53,038 bases of DNA from Polaromonas sp. (GTDB lineage: Bacteria; Pseudomonadota; Gammaproteobacteria; Burkholderiales; Burkholderiaceae_C). This document shows positions 19,209 through 28,410 of this stretch, in pieces (position 1 is the first letter of the stretch; every line of letters begins with the position of its first letter). Position numbers and translations under genes: made by a program. The stretch covers positions 1-53,038 of the forward strand of contig JAKFXR010000008.1 in the NCBI GenBank assembly GCA_021731285.1, given 5' to 3'. The notes beneath the pieces were generated by a model, which saw nothing but the letters and a program-made list of their open reading frames with translations, was not told where the DNA came from and made no database searches.

Positions 19209-19216
19209 GCGTCCCG

Positions 19217-20281
19217 CTATCCCGGAGGGAAAGTCACCACGTGATCGACCTCTGCGCGGATGCCAATCCATTCTCCAATGGCATGGTCGTGATGGGAGGG
19301 TACATGGGCCATCACTGTTTCACCGCTTTGCAATTGCAGCGTGTATAAAAACTCGGAACCGCGAAAGGTCTTGCGCAATATTTGCGCTTTCACCGGCGCT
19401 GCATCGTCATGGACGATATCGTCGGCCCGCAGCAACACATCGCAAAGACCTTCTGTGTAGGCGTCAGGAAGCGGGCATTCGCGAATGTCGCGCAAATCCC
19501 CCAGCGCCGTGTGCACCATCATGTTGTCGCCTTCCTGCACAATCCTGGCGCGGGTGAACACGCCATGTCCGATAAAGTCGGCCACAAAACGGGTTGCCGG
19601 ACGGTGGTAGAGCTCGTAGGCGTCGTCCCACTGATGCAGCCGCCCTTCGTGCATGACGCCAATGCGGTCACCAATAGCGAAGGCTTCGAACTGGTCGTGG
19701 GTGACAAACAAAGCGGTGGCGCCGGCCTGCTTCAGGATGGCGCGCACTTCATGGGCGAGGCGTTCGCGCAGATCGACGTCCAGATTCGAGAAAGGTTCGT
19801 CCAGCAGGAGCAGACGGGGACGCGGTGCCAGCGCCCTGGCCAGTGCCACCCGTTGTTGCTGGCCGCCAGACAATTCATGCGGATACCGCTTGCGCACATT
19901 GCTCAGACCGACCAGGTCCAGGACTTCAGCCACGCGCTGCGTGCGCTGCGCATGGTCAAGGTGCATCAGTCCGAAGCCGACGTTGTGCCCGACGTCGAGG
20001 TGGGGGAACAGGGCATAGTCCTGAAACACCATGCCAACGCGCCGCTGTTCTGCGGGAATATGGGTGGTGCTGCTGCTGACCGTCTCGCGCTCCAGCAGGA
20101 TGCTTCCGGATTTGGCGCGCTCCAGACCGGCCACCGCACGCAACAAGGTGGTTTTGCCGCAGCCTGAGGGGCCGATCAGCACACCGATCTCTCCGGCCGG
20201 CAATCCCATCGAGACGCCGTTGACCGCGGCATGGGAGCGACCTTGATAGTGCACGACCAGTTGGGAAAGGTCTAAAAACAT
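19217..20281 (-). CDS. fbpC: Fe(3+)-type ABC transporter ATP-binding protein
   Basis: A 354-residue ABC ATPase. Walker A GPSGCGKT at 37-44, Q-loop VFQDYALFPHL near 86, signature LSGGQQQR at 137-144, Walker B LLLLDEP at 157-163 and the H-loop VTHDQFEA are intact. The C-terminal 110 residues form a TOBE-like domain, as in FbpC/PotA importers. The LFPHLDVGHNVGFGL sequence resembles the ferric iron subfamily rather than sugar importers. It is divergent from the permease gene at 20393 with 111 bp between the starts; no substrate-binding protein gene is adjacent. Substrate (ferric iron) is inferred by subfamily likeness only. Confidence 0.85.
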   Translation of the reverse strand: MFLDLSQLVVHYQGRSHAAVNGVSMGLPAGEIGVLIGPSGCGKTTLLRAVAGLERAKSGSILLERETVSSSTTHIPAEQRRVGMVFQDYALFPHLDVGHNVGFGLMHLDHAQRTQRVAEVLDLVGLSNVRKRYPHELSGGQQQRVALARALAPRPRLLLLDEPFSNLDVDLRERLAHEVRAILKQAGATALFVTHDQFEAFAIGDRIGVMHEGRLHQWDDAYELYHRPATRFVADFIGHGVFTRARIVQEGDNMMVHTALGDLRDIRECPLPDAYTEGLCDVLLRADDIVHDDAAPVKAQILRKTFRGSEFLYTLQLQSGETVMAHVPSHHDHAIGEWIGIRAEVDHVVTFPPG

Positions 20282-20296
20282 GCCTCGTATTGTAGA

Positions 20297-20311
20297 TGCT
20301 TACAATTCTCA
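20297..20311. promoter_or_regulatory. weak candidate Fur-box-like site between the ABC genes
   Basis: Read on the minus strand the 15 bases TGAGAATTGTAAGCA match about 10 of 14 informative positions of the Fur core TGATAATnATTATCA. It sits in the 111-bp divergent region between the ATPase and permease genes, where an iron-responsive operator would be expected. The match is poor and could be chance. Confidence 0.3.
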
Positions 20312-20392
20312 TTTGCACTGACCTTTGTCGACCCTTTCCGCGCCTCGGCATTTGGACGGGTTCGGCCCTGCATTTTGTTTCTCCTGGATCTC

Positions 20393-22027
20393 ATGTTGCG
20401 TCGTTCTATTTCATCGGCTTTCCTGCTTTTGTTGATGGCCGTGCTCACCCTGCCGGTACTCACCGTCATGTTTTCATGGCTTGAGTTCAACGCGCAGTCC
20501 ATGGACATTCTTCAGCAGCTGTTGCAGACGGTCCTGCCCGACTACATCTTGACGTCTGTCTTTTTATGTGTGGCGGTAGCCGCTGGTGTGGCCGCGGTCG
20601 GAACGGTGACCGCTTGTGTTGTCACCCTGTTCGAATTTCCAGGACGCAAACTTCTCTCGTGGGCGCTGTTGCTGCCGCTGGCCATGCCAGCCTATGTTGT
20701 GGCCTATGCCTACACTGATTTCTTGCAATATGCGGGACCACTGCAGAGCTGGATGCGCGAGACTTTTGATCTCCAGGGAAGGCTTTTGCCGGAAGTGCGC
20801 AGCATTGGGGGCGCGATATGCGTATTTACCTTCTCGCTCTATCCTTACGTGTATTTGCTGGCCCGTACCGCGCTTTCCGAGCGTGCGGTGCATTTGATGG
20901 AGGCCGCCCGTTTGCTGGGCGCACCGTTGTCCCGCCGGATCCGCGAGGTTGCGCTGCCTTTGGCCAGACCCGCTGTCGCCGCAGGCGTGGCACTGGCACT
21001 CATGGAAACTCTCGCAGATTTTGGTGTGGCGAGTTATTTTGGCATCCAGACATTTACAGCCGGGATCTACAAAGCATGGCTTGCGATGGACAACCGCCTT
21101 GCGGCGGCGCAACTGGCGACGGTGTTGCTGGTGGTGGTGGGCGTTCTTCTCAAGATTGAAAATCACGCCCAAAAACGCATGCGTTTCGTCGGCAACCGCG
21201 GCGGCGGAGCCGGGGCGGCTGACGCGGTGCCAGCACCGCTGGCTGGTCGGCAAGCCCTTGTAGCCTGGACGGTGTGCGCTTTGCCCATCGGGTTGGGGTT
21301 TGTCTTGCCGGTGATGTTCATGCTCAGGCCGCTGATCGCCAGCTGGGGTGAGCTGCCATGGACGGAGTTTGTACGCTGGTCATTGAACAGCGTTGGCCTT
21401 GCCGGGGTGAGCGCTGTGCTTGCGGCTGCCGTGGCTTTTGGCCTCGCGTTCGCGATGCGCCGCCAGCCTCACGCCCTCACGCGGGCCGCCGTCCAGCTTG
21501 CCAGTGTGGGTTATGCGGTGCCCGGTGCCGTCATCGTGGTGGGACTGCTGTTGCCGGTGGGCTGGTTGCAGGCGGCCTTCCCGCAAACCGCCGCGGGTTA
21601 CTGGATCACAGCGACCGCGCTTGGAATTGTCTGGGCCTACCTCGTGCGTTTTACCGCTGTGGCGCTTCAGTCGGTACAAAGTGGTTACTCCCGCATCCCC
21701 GCCAGTTTTGACGACAGCGCGCGCATGCTGGGCGCGACGGGTCTTGCCTTGCTCACCAGGGTGCACTGGCCACTGCTCAAGCGGTCGGTGGGTGTGGCCG
21801 CTTTGCTGGTTTTTGTCGACGTCATGAAGGAGCTGCCCGCGACGCTCGTTTTACGGCCCTTTAACAGCGACACGCTTGCCGTGGTGACCTATCAGCTTGC
21901 GCGCGACGAAAGACTGGGTGAGGCGGCGCTGCCCGCGCTTGCGCTGGTCGTGGTAGGCCTGCTCCCGGTCCTCCTCCTGGCGCGGACCCTGCGAACAGGC
22001 GACTACGCAAAGCCAAAGTCTCAATAA
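20393..22027 (+). CDS. fbpB: Fe(3+)-type ABC transporter permease (fused two-domain)
   Basis: A 544-residue inner-membrane permease with about twelve predicted helices in two homologous halves. Each half carries an EAA loop that contacts the ATPase: LMEAARLLGAPLSRRIREVALPLARPA in the first half (near 170) and FDDSARMLGATGLALLTRVHWPLLKRS in the second (near 435). This fused arrangement is characteristic of FbpB/SfuB ferric-iron permeases. Start at ATG 20393 (MLRRSISSAF); an in-frame TTG six codons upstream is less likely. Divergent from its ATPase. The periplasmic binding protein must be encoded elsewhere. Pathway assignment is by family. Confidence 0.87.
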   Translation: MLRRSISSAFLLLLMAVLTLPVLTVMFSWLEFNAQSMDILQQLLQTVLPDYILTSVFLCVAVAAGVAAVGTVTACVVTLFEFPGRKLLSWALLLPLAMPAYVVAYAYTDFLQYAGPLQSWMRETFDLQGRLLPEVRSIGGAICVFTFSLYPYVYLLARTALSERAVHLMEAARLLGAPLSRRIREVALPLARPAVAAGVALALMETLADFGVASYFGIQTFTAGIYKAWLAMDNRLAAAQLATVLLVVVGVLLKIENHAQKRMRFVGNRGGGAGAADAVPAPLAGRQALVAWTVCALPIGLGFVLPVMFMLRPLIASWGELPWTEFVRWSLNSVGLAGVSAVLAAAVAFGLAFAMRRQPHALTRAAVQLASVGYAVPGAVIVVGLLLPVGWLQAAFPQTAAGYWITATALGIVWAYLVRFTAVALQSVQSGYSRIPASFDDSARMLGATGLALLTRVHWPLLKRSVGVAALLVFVDVMKELPATLVLRPFNSDTLAVVTYQLARDERLGEAALPALALVVVGLLPVLLLARTLRTGDYAKPKSQ

Positions 22028-22208
22028 CGGGGAGCCCTGTTGCGCGCAGGTGTAAGCGTGTACCTACGAGCTTCAAATGCGGGGGCCTACGGGCGACAAG
22101 CAGACACCTGATTAATGTTTGGATTCGTGCAAAAACTCCCATGTGCCCGGCCTGGTCGCCGGGTGATACAGAGCTTGTTGCAACTCAAAACCATGTCAAG
22201 GAGTCACC

Positions 22209-22778
22209 ATGAAATCGAAGTTGATCATGCTCACGCTTGCCGTTTCCTGTGCCTTTACAGGCCATGCATTTGCGATGACCAAGGAAGACTATAAAACCCA
22301 GAAAGACCGCGTCGCTGCGGAGTACAAGGCCAGCCGGGACAAGTGCGCTTCCTTGACCGCAAATGCCAGGGATGTCTGCCAGGTGGAGGCCAAAGCTGCC
22401 GAGAAGGTGGCCAAAGCCGACCTGGAAGCCCAGTACAAGCCCAGCCCCCGCAATGATCTGAAACTGCGGGAGGCCCGGGCTGAGGGCAGCTACGACGTAG
22501 CGAAAGAAAAATGCGACGATCTGGCTGGTAATGCCAAGGACGTTTGTGTCAAGGAGGCCAAGGCTGCGCGGGCGTCTGCGAAGGCCGATGCCAAAGTAGC
22601 CAAAGCCAGCGCCGATTCAAAAGACAAGGGCGGCAATGTCGCCGGCGCCAGGAAAGAAGCCGCCGAAGAAAAAAGTGAAGCGCAATACAAGGTTGCGAAA
22701 GAGCGGTGTGACGCCCTGTCAGGCAATGCCAAAGACAGCTGCGAAAAGGATGCCAAGGCAAAGTTTGGCATGAAGTAA
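22209..22778 (+). CDS. exported Cys-repeat, Lys/Ala-rich protein of unknown function
   Basis: I do not recognise a named family. The 189-residue protein has a clear signal peptide (MKSKLIMLTLAVSCAFTGHAFA). The mature part contains three imperfect repeats of the form Y..(A/S)(K/R)(D/E)(K/R)C..L..NA(K/R)D.C..(E/D)AKA (near 37, 96 and 159), each with two cysteines spaced about 14 apart and predicted helical. The linker from 105 to 150 is rich in Ala, Lys and Asp. It has a strong AAGGAG site at 22197-22202 and a hairpin terminator after it, so it is monocistronic and probably well expressed. Paired cysteines in an exported helical repeat suggest disulfide-stapled hairpins or metal binding, which is speculation. 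Confidence 0.85.
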   Translation: MKSKLIMLTLAVSCAFTGHAFAMTKEDYKTQKDRVAAEYKASRDKCASLTANARDVCQVEAKAAEKVAKADLEAQYKPSPRNDLKLREARAEGSYDVAKEKCDDLAGNAKDVCVKEAKAARASAKADAKVAKASADSKDKGGNVAGARKEAAEEKSEAQYKVAKERCDALSGNAKDSCEKDAKAKFGMK

Positions 22779-22814
22779 ACATTCGCGGCGCTGTGTCGCT
22801 TGAAGTTCAACAAT

Positions 22815-22843
22815 CCCGCCCGGCCCCGTCGTGCGGGCTTTTT
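22815..22843 (+). terminator. rho-independent terminator after the Cys-repeat protein gene
   Basis: CCCGC at 22815-22819 pairs with GCGGG at 22833-22837, with GC-rich bases in between that can extend the stem. It is followed directly by CTTTTT. It lies 37 bp after the stop codon of the exported repeat protein gene. Classical layout. Confidence 0.75.
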
Positions 22844-22924
22844 GCCGTCTGGCACGGCAAAAAGACCTGCAGACGCTTGAAGTCCGGGAACTGCTTAAAA
22901 TAGCGGCACTTCAAGGACGAACGC

Positions 22925-23152
22925 ATGCACATTGACAAAGAACTCGATACCCGTGGGCTGAACTGCCCCTTGCCCATCCTGAAAGCAAAAAAGGCTCTGG
23001 CCGAGATGGTCAGCGGGCAGTTGTTGCGGGTTGTCTCCACCGACTCAGGGTCGACACGTGACTTTCTGGCCTTTGCGAAGCAAACAGGAAACGAACTGGT
23101 AGATCAGCAGAGTGAAGGTGGCGACTTCATCCACGTGCTCAAGCGACGCTGA
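22925..23152 (+). CDS. TusA-family sulfurtransferase
   Basis: A 75-residue SirA/TusA-like protein with the defining N-terminal motif LDTRGLNCPLPILKAKKAL, whose Cys14 of CPLP carries persulfide in this family. The following beta-alpha-beta pattern (GQLLRVVSTDSGSTRDFLAFAKQTGNELV) is complete. Members pass sulfur in tRNA 2-thiolation or other sulfur-relay pathways; which applies here cannot be told. A GGACG site and an AT-rich TAAAAT hexamer lie just upstream. It is convergent with galU, with 3 bp between the stops. Confidence 0.92.
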   Translation: MHIDKELDTRGLNCPLPILKAKKALAEMVSGQLLRVVSTDSGSTRDFLAFAKQTGNELVDQQSEGGDFIHVLKRR

Positions 23153-23155
23153 GCG

Positions 23156-24043
23156 TCAGGAAATCCGGAGGTCTTTCAGGTAGGCACGAAAGTGCTCGCC
23201 GATCTCGGGGTGTGCCAATGCGAGCTCAACCGTCGCCTCCAGAAAACCTTCCTTGCTGCCGCAGTCATAGCGCTTGCCACTGTAGAGAAAGGCATACACG
23301 CTTTCCTCACTCATCAGACCCGCAATGCCGTCAGTCAGCTGAATCTCGCCGCCCACGCCTGTGGCCTGTTGCCGGATGTGTTTGAATACTTTTGGCGTCA
23401 GGATGTAGCGTCCCGCCACACCCATGCGTGAAGGCGCCACTTCCGGGGCAGGTTTCTCAACCATGGCAGTCACCTTCATCAGACGGTCACTGACCGGCTC
23501 GGTGGCAACGATGCCGTAGCGCCGTGTGTGGGCAAGCGGTACTTCCTGCACCGCCAGGAGTGATTGCTGCACTTCTTCAAAGCGGGCAGCCATCTGGGCG
23601 AGCACAGGGGGCGTGCCCACCATCAGGTCGTCCGCCAGCAGCACGGCAAACGCCTCATTGCCGACCAGGTGCTCGGCACACAACACAGCATGGCCCAAGC
23701 CGAGAGAGCGGGGCTGGCGCACATAGGAGAAGTCCATGTCCCCGGGCTGTACCGAACGGACCAGCGCCAGCAACTCATGCTTGGCTGCTGCCTGCAACTC
23801 TGCTTCAAGTTCGTAGGCCGTATCAAAGTGGTCTTCAATGGCACGCTTGTTGCGTCCCGTGACAAAGATCATGTGCCGTATGCCGGCGGCATACGCCTCC
23901 TCCACGGCATATTGAATCAGGGGCTTGTCCACGACAGGCAACATCTCCTTTGGCTGGGCTTTGGTGGCAGGTAAAAACCGCGTTCCAAGTCCTGCGACGG
24001 GGAAAACCGCCTTGGTTAAAGTTGTGACTTTTGTCATCGACAT
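23156..24043 (-). CDS. galU: UTP--glucose-1-phosphate uridylyltransferase
   Basis: A 295-residue nucleotidyltransferase that makes UDP-glucose for exopolysaccharide and LPS synthesis. The signature [39 protein letters not shown] near the N-terminus (activator and nucleotide-binding loop), [19 protein letters not shown] and [15 protein letters not shown] define the bacterial GalU group. Start ATG at 24043; a second ATG lies two codons in. Divergent from the dehydrogenase-like gene at 24143. Confidence 0.96.
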   Translation of the reverse strand: MSMTKVTTLTKAVFPVAGLGTRFLPATKAQPKEMLPVVDKPLIQYAVEEAYAAGIRHMIFVTGRNKRAIEDHFDTAYELEAELQAAAKHELLALVRSVQPGDMDFSYVRQPRSLGLGHAVLCAEHLVGNEAFAVLLADDLMVGTPPVLAQMAARFEEVQQSLLAVQEVPLAHTRRYGIVATEPVSDRLMKVTAMVEKPAPEVAPSRMGVAGRYILTPKVFKHIRQQATGVGGEIQLTDGIAGLMSEESVYAFLYSGKRYDCGSKEGFLEATVELALAHPEIGEHFRAYLKDLRIS

Positions 24044-24142
24044 AGGGGGGGAATAAGGATAAAGTGTTGCGTTGTTGAGACAGAATTACCGCAACTGCAA
24101 AACAATAACTTGGCGTCTGAACGCGGCGAAACAAGGGGATTC

Positions 24143-25171
24143 ATGGATATCTTACTTCTTGACGCATTGGTGCCGGAGGCCATGGCCTGGCTGGAGACCC
24201 GACACACGGTGCAGTATCGCCCCGAACTGGCAGACGACCTCACGGTCCTGCGCAAAGCCGCGTACAAGACCCGCGGCATCGTTTTCCCCCGTCAAACAGT
24301 CGTCACGCGCGATTTCCTCGATTTCCTGCCCAAGCTCAAGGCCGTCGGCCGGTTGCATGTCGGCACTGACAACACTGATCTGGAAGCCTGCAACGAGCGC
24401 GGAATCAAGGTGATTCACGCCAGCAGCGCCAACGTGCGCTCCAACGCAGAATACCTGCTGAGCAGTTTGTTGCTGCTGTACCGGCGCGGTGTCGTGTCGG
24501 CACTGATGGGGCGGCGTCACCCCACGGCACAGATGGGCCGGGAGCTTCACGGCAGCACGGTTGGCATCCTGGGTCTGGCCCCAACCGCCCATACCCTGGC
24601 AGGCATGCTGACGGGTCTGGGTGTGCGGCTGATTGGGTATGACCCGGCGGTGCACCACACAGCCCCGATCTGGGAGCGTTTGCGCATTCAGCCTGTGACC
24701 CTGACCGAACTGGTCAGCGAGTCCGATGCGGTGTCGGTGCAGATGTTGTACGCCACCCGCTTTCGCGGCTTCGTCAACGAAAAACTGCTGGCAGCTTGCA
24801 AGCGCGGTCAGCTGTGGGTAGGCATCAGCCGTAGCGCGCTCTTCGATGAGAAAGCCTTGGCCGCCGCCTTGTGTGACGGCCGTATCGAGGCCTGTATTCT
24901 GGATGGCGCAGAGGATAATTTCACCGGAGAGACTTCGCCCGTGAATGGGCTGAAGAACCTGTTTATCACTCCGCGCCTCGGTTCACATACCCGTGAAGCC
25001 AGACTGCGCTCCAGCTGGTATGTGGCGCATCGCATGCATGAAGCCATCACCGCAGAGCAGCGCGGCGTCGACTATGTGGCCAGTGCGCCCATGGACATGG
25101 ATTTGCCAGGCGCAGGCGCGGGCGCAGGGCCAGGCTCGCAGTGGGCAGAGCCTGACTTCATGATCCGCTAA
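24143..25171 (+). CDS. D-2-hydroxyacid dehydrogenase homologue with altered active-site residues
   Basis: A 342-residue member of the NAD-dependent D-isomer 2-hydroxyacid dehydrogenase superfamily, recognised by the catalytic-domain start (VGRLHVGTDNTDLEAC), the Rossmann segment, the GISRSALFDEKALAAAL helix (R230 kept) and the C-terminal helix. Two key places differ from the norm. The dinucleotide motif usually GxGxxG reads G144-L-A146-P-T-A149, and the catalytic His of the TPH motif is Arg (TPRLGSHT, R278). The E of the triad is probably E257. The C-terminus has a Gly/Ala-rich tail. The ATG at 24143 follows AAGGGGA. It is either a diverged enzyme or a non-catalytic paralogue. Confidence 0.85.
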   Translation: MDILLLDALVPEAMAWLETRHTVQYRPELADDLTVLRKAAYKTRGIVFPRQTVVTRDFLDFLPKLKAVGRLHVGTDNTDLEACNERGIKVIHASSANVRSNAEYLLSSLLLLYRRGVVSALMGRRHPTAQMGRELHGSTVGILGLAPTAHTLAGMLTGLGVRLIGYDPAVHHTAPIWERLRIQPVTLTELVSESDAVSVQMLYATRFRGFVNEKLLAACKRGQLWVGISRSALFDEKALAAALCDGRIEACILDGAEDNFTGETSPVNGLKNLFITPRLGSHTREARLRSSWYVAHRMHEAITAEQRGVDYVASAPMDMDLPGAGAGAGPGSQWAEPDFMIR

Positions 25172-25195
25172 GGCCAAGACCTTCGGTGACGGCGC

Positions 25196-28102
25196 TCAAG
25201 CCAGCCGGATCAGCTGTTCCCGGATTTTTTCAAGCGTGGCCGTGAAATCGATCAGACGCTTGCGTTCCTGCTCCAGCACCGCAGGCGGCACTTTGCTCAC
25301 AAAGGCTCCATTGGCCAGCTTGGCCTGAACCTTCACCAACTCACCCTCCAGCCTGGCGGCTTCCTTGCCCAGCCGCACCTTTTCGGCAGCCACGTCCACT
25401 TCCATATGCAGGCAAATACGCGCCTGGCCAACCACCGCCACGGGCGCTGCCTGAGCCGCCGCAGACCAACTTGCATCGTTGTCGAAAACCTTGACTTCGC
25501 TGAGCTTGGCCAGTGACTTGAGTACAGGGGCAACCGCCTGCATGAAACCCGTGTCCCCCACCACAAACAGCGGCAGCCTTGTGGCTGGCGACACCTTCAT
25601 CTCGCCGCGCAGCACGCGTGAGGCATCGACCAGTGTTTTGAGTTTGGTAATGTGGGCCTCGGCGACCTCATCTATTTTTTCCAGCTGGCTTTGGGGATAG
25701 GCGGCTTGGCCAATCAGCTCCACTTTTTTGTTGCCGGCAACCAACGAGACTTTTTGCCAGAGTTCTTCGGTGATGAAGGGAATCAAGGGATGGGCCAGAC
25801 GCAAAATGCCTTCCAGCGTACGGATCAGGGTGCGGCGCGTGGCGCGCTGCTCGGCCGGAGTCCCGGTCTGGATCTGCACCTTGGCGATTTCCAGGTACCA
25901 GTCGCAAAACTCGTCCCATACGAACTGGTAAATGCTGCTGGCTACGTTGTCCAGGCGGTAGTCGGCAAAGCCTTTTGCGACGTCGGCTTCGACGCGCTGC
26001 ATGGTCGATGAAATCCAGCGATCGGCCTGCGAAAACGTCAGGTAGTTGTGAAACTCGCCGCCGGGCGCGCATTGCGCCTTGGTGTGTTCCGCCAGACCGC
26101 AGTCCTGGCCTTCGCAGTTCATCAAGGTGAAACGCGTGGCGTTCCAGAGCTTGTTGCAGAAGTTGCGGTAGCCTTCGCAGCGCTTGCTGTCAAAGTTGAT
26201 GCTGCGGCCCAGGCTGGCCAGCGAGGCAAAGGTAAAACGCAGCGCGTCAGCGCCGTAGGCCGGGATGCCAGCCGGAAATTCCTTCTCCGTGTTCTTGCGC
26301 ACCTGCGGCGCGGTCTCGGGTTTGCGCAGGCCCTGCGAGCGCTTGTCCAGCAGGGGCGCCAGTTCAATACCGTCAATCAGGTCTACCGGGTCCAGCACAT
26401 TGCCTTCAGACTTGCTCATTTTCTTGCCCTGCGCGTCTTTCACCAGTCCGTGGATGTAGACGTGGTGGAAGGGCACCTGACCGGTGAAATGCGTGGTCAT
26501 CATGATCATCCGGGCGACCCAGAAGAAGATGATGTCGTAGCCGGTCACCAGCACGCTGGAAGGCAGGAAGAGATCGAGTTCTTTGGTTTTCTCAGGCCAC
26601 CCGAGGGACGAGAAGGGCACCAGCGCCGATGAGTACCAGGTGTCGAGCACGTCGGGGTCGCGCGTGAGTATCTTGCCAGGTGCCTGAGCCTGCGCAGCGG
26701 CTTCGTTTTCAGCGACGTAGACCTTGCCGTCTTCGTCGTACCAGGCGGGAATCTGGTGGCCCCACCATAGCTGGCGTGAGATGCACCAGTCCTGGATGTT
26801 GCCCATCCACTGGTTGTAGGTGTTGACCCACTGCTCGGGCACAAACTTGACCGCGCCGCTGTCCACCACGTCTATGGCCTTTTGCGCGATTGATTTGCCC
26901 GCGGGGTCCTTCTCGCTGACCGTGGTCATCGCGACAAACCACTGGTCGGTCAGCATGGGTTCGATCACCTGGCCCGTGCGGGCGCAGCGCGGCACCATGA
27001 GCTTGTGTTTCTTGACCTCGGCCAGCAAGCCGAGCGCTTCCAGGTCGGCGACCACTGCCTTGCGCGCTACGAATCGGTCCATGCCCCGGTATTTTTCAGG
27101 CGCGTTGTCATTGATGGCGGCGTCCAGCGTGAGCACGCCAACCATCGGCAACTGATGGCGCTGGCCGACGGCGTAGTCGTTGGTGTCATGTGCCGGCGTG
27201 ACCTTGACCACGCCGGTGCCAAAGTCCTTGTCCACATAGTCGTCGGCGATGACCGGAATGTCACGGTCGCACAGCGGCAGCTTCACGAGCTTGCCGATCA
27301 GGTGCTTGTAGCGCTCATCCTCAGGGTGGACCATGACCGCCACGTCGCCCAGCATGGTCTCCGGCCGCGTCGTCGCCACCGTGAGCGAGCCTGAACCGTC
27401 GGCCAGCGGGTAGCGGATATGCCAGAGGAAACCGTCTTCCTCTTCGCTCTCGACTTCCAGGTCTGACACGGCGGACTTGAGAATCGGGTCCCAGTTGACC
27501 AGGCGCTTGCCGCGGTAAATCAGGCCTTGTTCATACAGCTGCACAAAGGTCGATGTGACCACCCCGGACATCCTGGGGTCCATGGTGAAGTACTCGTGCT
27601 TCCAGGCTACCGAGTCGCCCATACGGCGCATCTGGCGCGTGATGGTCGTGCCGGATTCTTCCTTCCACTCCCACACCTTCTCTGCAAATTTTTCGCGGCC
27701 CAGGTCGTGGCGGCTTTTGCCCTCTCCTTGCAGTTTGCGTTCCACCACGATCTGGGTCGCAATGCCGGCGTGGTCGGTACCGGGCACCCACAGCGTGTTG
27801 TGGCCGCGCATGCGGTGGTAGCGCGTGAGCGAGTCCATGATGGTCTGGTTGAATGCGTGGCCCATGTGGAGCGTGCCGGTCACATTGGGTGGTGGCAGCT
27901 GGATGGAAAATGAAGGCTTCGCTGCATCCAGGCTTGGCTCGTACAGGCCGTTCTGCTCCCACACCGGGCTCCAGTGGCTTTCAATGGCGGCCGGTTCGAA
28001 GGACTTGGCCAGGCTGTCCAGCCCGGGCGTGGGGACGGAAACCCGCGCAGCAGAAGCGTCAGCAGCAGGATGGGCGGGCGTGGGTTTGGCAGAGTCGGTC
28101 AT
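25196..28102 (-). CDS. valS: valyl-tRNA synthetase
   Basis: Class I aminoacyl-tRNA synthetase of 968 residues that charges tRNA-Val. [15 protein letters not shown] (HIGH motif) and [13 protein letters not shown] (KMSKS) are intact. The editing-domain sequence [13 protein letters not shown] and the C-terminal coiled coil ([40 protein letters not shown]), which binds tRNA, are also present. The ATG at 28102 is used; a TTG three codons upstream is in frame. An N-terminal Ala/Pro-rich lead of about 30 residues precedes the synthetase core. It follows the DUF2783 gene on the same strand after 81 bp, probably as a separate unit. Confidence 0.98.
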   Translation of the reverse strand: MTDSAKPTPAHPAADASAARVSVPTPGLDSLAKSFEPAAIESHWSPVWEQNGLYEPSLDAAKPSFSIQLPPPNVTGTLHMGHAFNQTIMDSLTRYHRMRGHNTLWVPGTDHAGIATQIVVERKLQGEGKSRHDLGREKFAEKVWEWKEESGTTITRQMRRMGDSVAWKHEYFTMDPRMSGVVTSTFVQLYEQGLIYRGKRLVNWDPILKSAVSDLEVESEEEDGFLWHIRYPLADGSGSLTVATTRPETMLGDVAVMVHPEDERYKHLIGKLVKLPLCDRDIPVIADDYVDKDFGTGVVKVTPAHDTNDYAVGQRHQLPMVGVLTLDAAINDNAPEKYRGMDRFVARKAVVADLEALGLLAEVKKHKLMVPRCARTGQVIEPMLTDQWFVAMTTVSEKDPAGKSIAQKAIDVVDSGAVKFVPEQWVNTYNQWMGNIQDWCISRQLWWGHQIPAWYDEDGKVYVAENEAAAQAQAPGKILTRDPDVLDTWYSSALVPFSSLGWPEKTKELDLFLPSSVLVTGYDIIFFWVARMIMMTTHFTGQVPFHHVYIHGLVKDAQGKKMSKSEGNVLDPVDLIDGIELAPLLDKRSQGLRKPETAPQVRKNTEKEFPAGIPAYGADALRFTFASLASLGRSINFDSKRCEGYRNFCNKLWNATRFTLMNCEGQDCGLAEHTKAQCAPGGEFHNYLTFSQADRWISSTMQRVEADVAKGFADYRLDNVASSIYQFVWDEFCDWYLEIAKVQIQTGTPAEQRATRRTLIRTLEGILRLAHPLIPFITEELWQKVSLVAGNKKVELIGQAAYPQSQLEKIDEVAEAHITKLKTLVDASRVLRGEMKVSPATRLPLFVVGDTGFMQAVAPVLKSLAKLSEVKVFDNDASWSAAAQAAPVAVVGQARICLHMEVDVAAEKVRLGKEAARLEGELVKVQAKLANGAFVSKVPPAVLEQERKRLIDFTATLEKIREQLIRLA

Positions 28103-28183
28103 GGAGGGCAATGAAAAACGGCATCTGGTGAGATGCCGCTGGGTGGAGACAGTTGCCCCGATTTTATTCGACCCTGACCGGTC

Positions 28184-28393
28184 TTAGCTTGATTCAGCGG
28201 ACAGGGCCGCTTCAACGCAGGCCCGCAGCACCCGGGTGTCGCCGATCTGGTTGGCCAGAATCAGGATCAGGCGGGCGTTGAGCTGCCCGGATTGCTCCTG
28301 GCTCAGGCCTTGATGGGCGTCGAGCAGGCACTCGTAAAACGCATCGGCGTCCTGGAAATTCGGTGCGGTCTTGATGGCAGCTTGGGTTTTCAT
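28184..28393 (-). CDS. DUF2783 domain-containing protein
   Basis: A 69-residue helical protein (FYECLLDAHQGLSQEQSGQLNARLILILANQIGD) matching the small DUF2783 family, which I know as a common neighbour of FAD-dependent aromatic monooxygenases. No catalytic motif is visible. It begins 17 bp after the stop of the monooxygenase gene, so the two are almost certainly cotranscribed and may function together. The biochemical role is unknown. Confidence 0.82.
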   Translation of the reverse strand: MKTQAAIKTAPNFQDADAFYECLLDAHQGLSQEQSGQLNARLILILANQIGDTRVLRACVEAALSAESS

Positions 28394-28410
28394 GGCGTTT
28401 CTTTCCGGCT

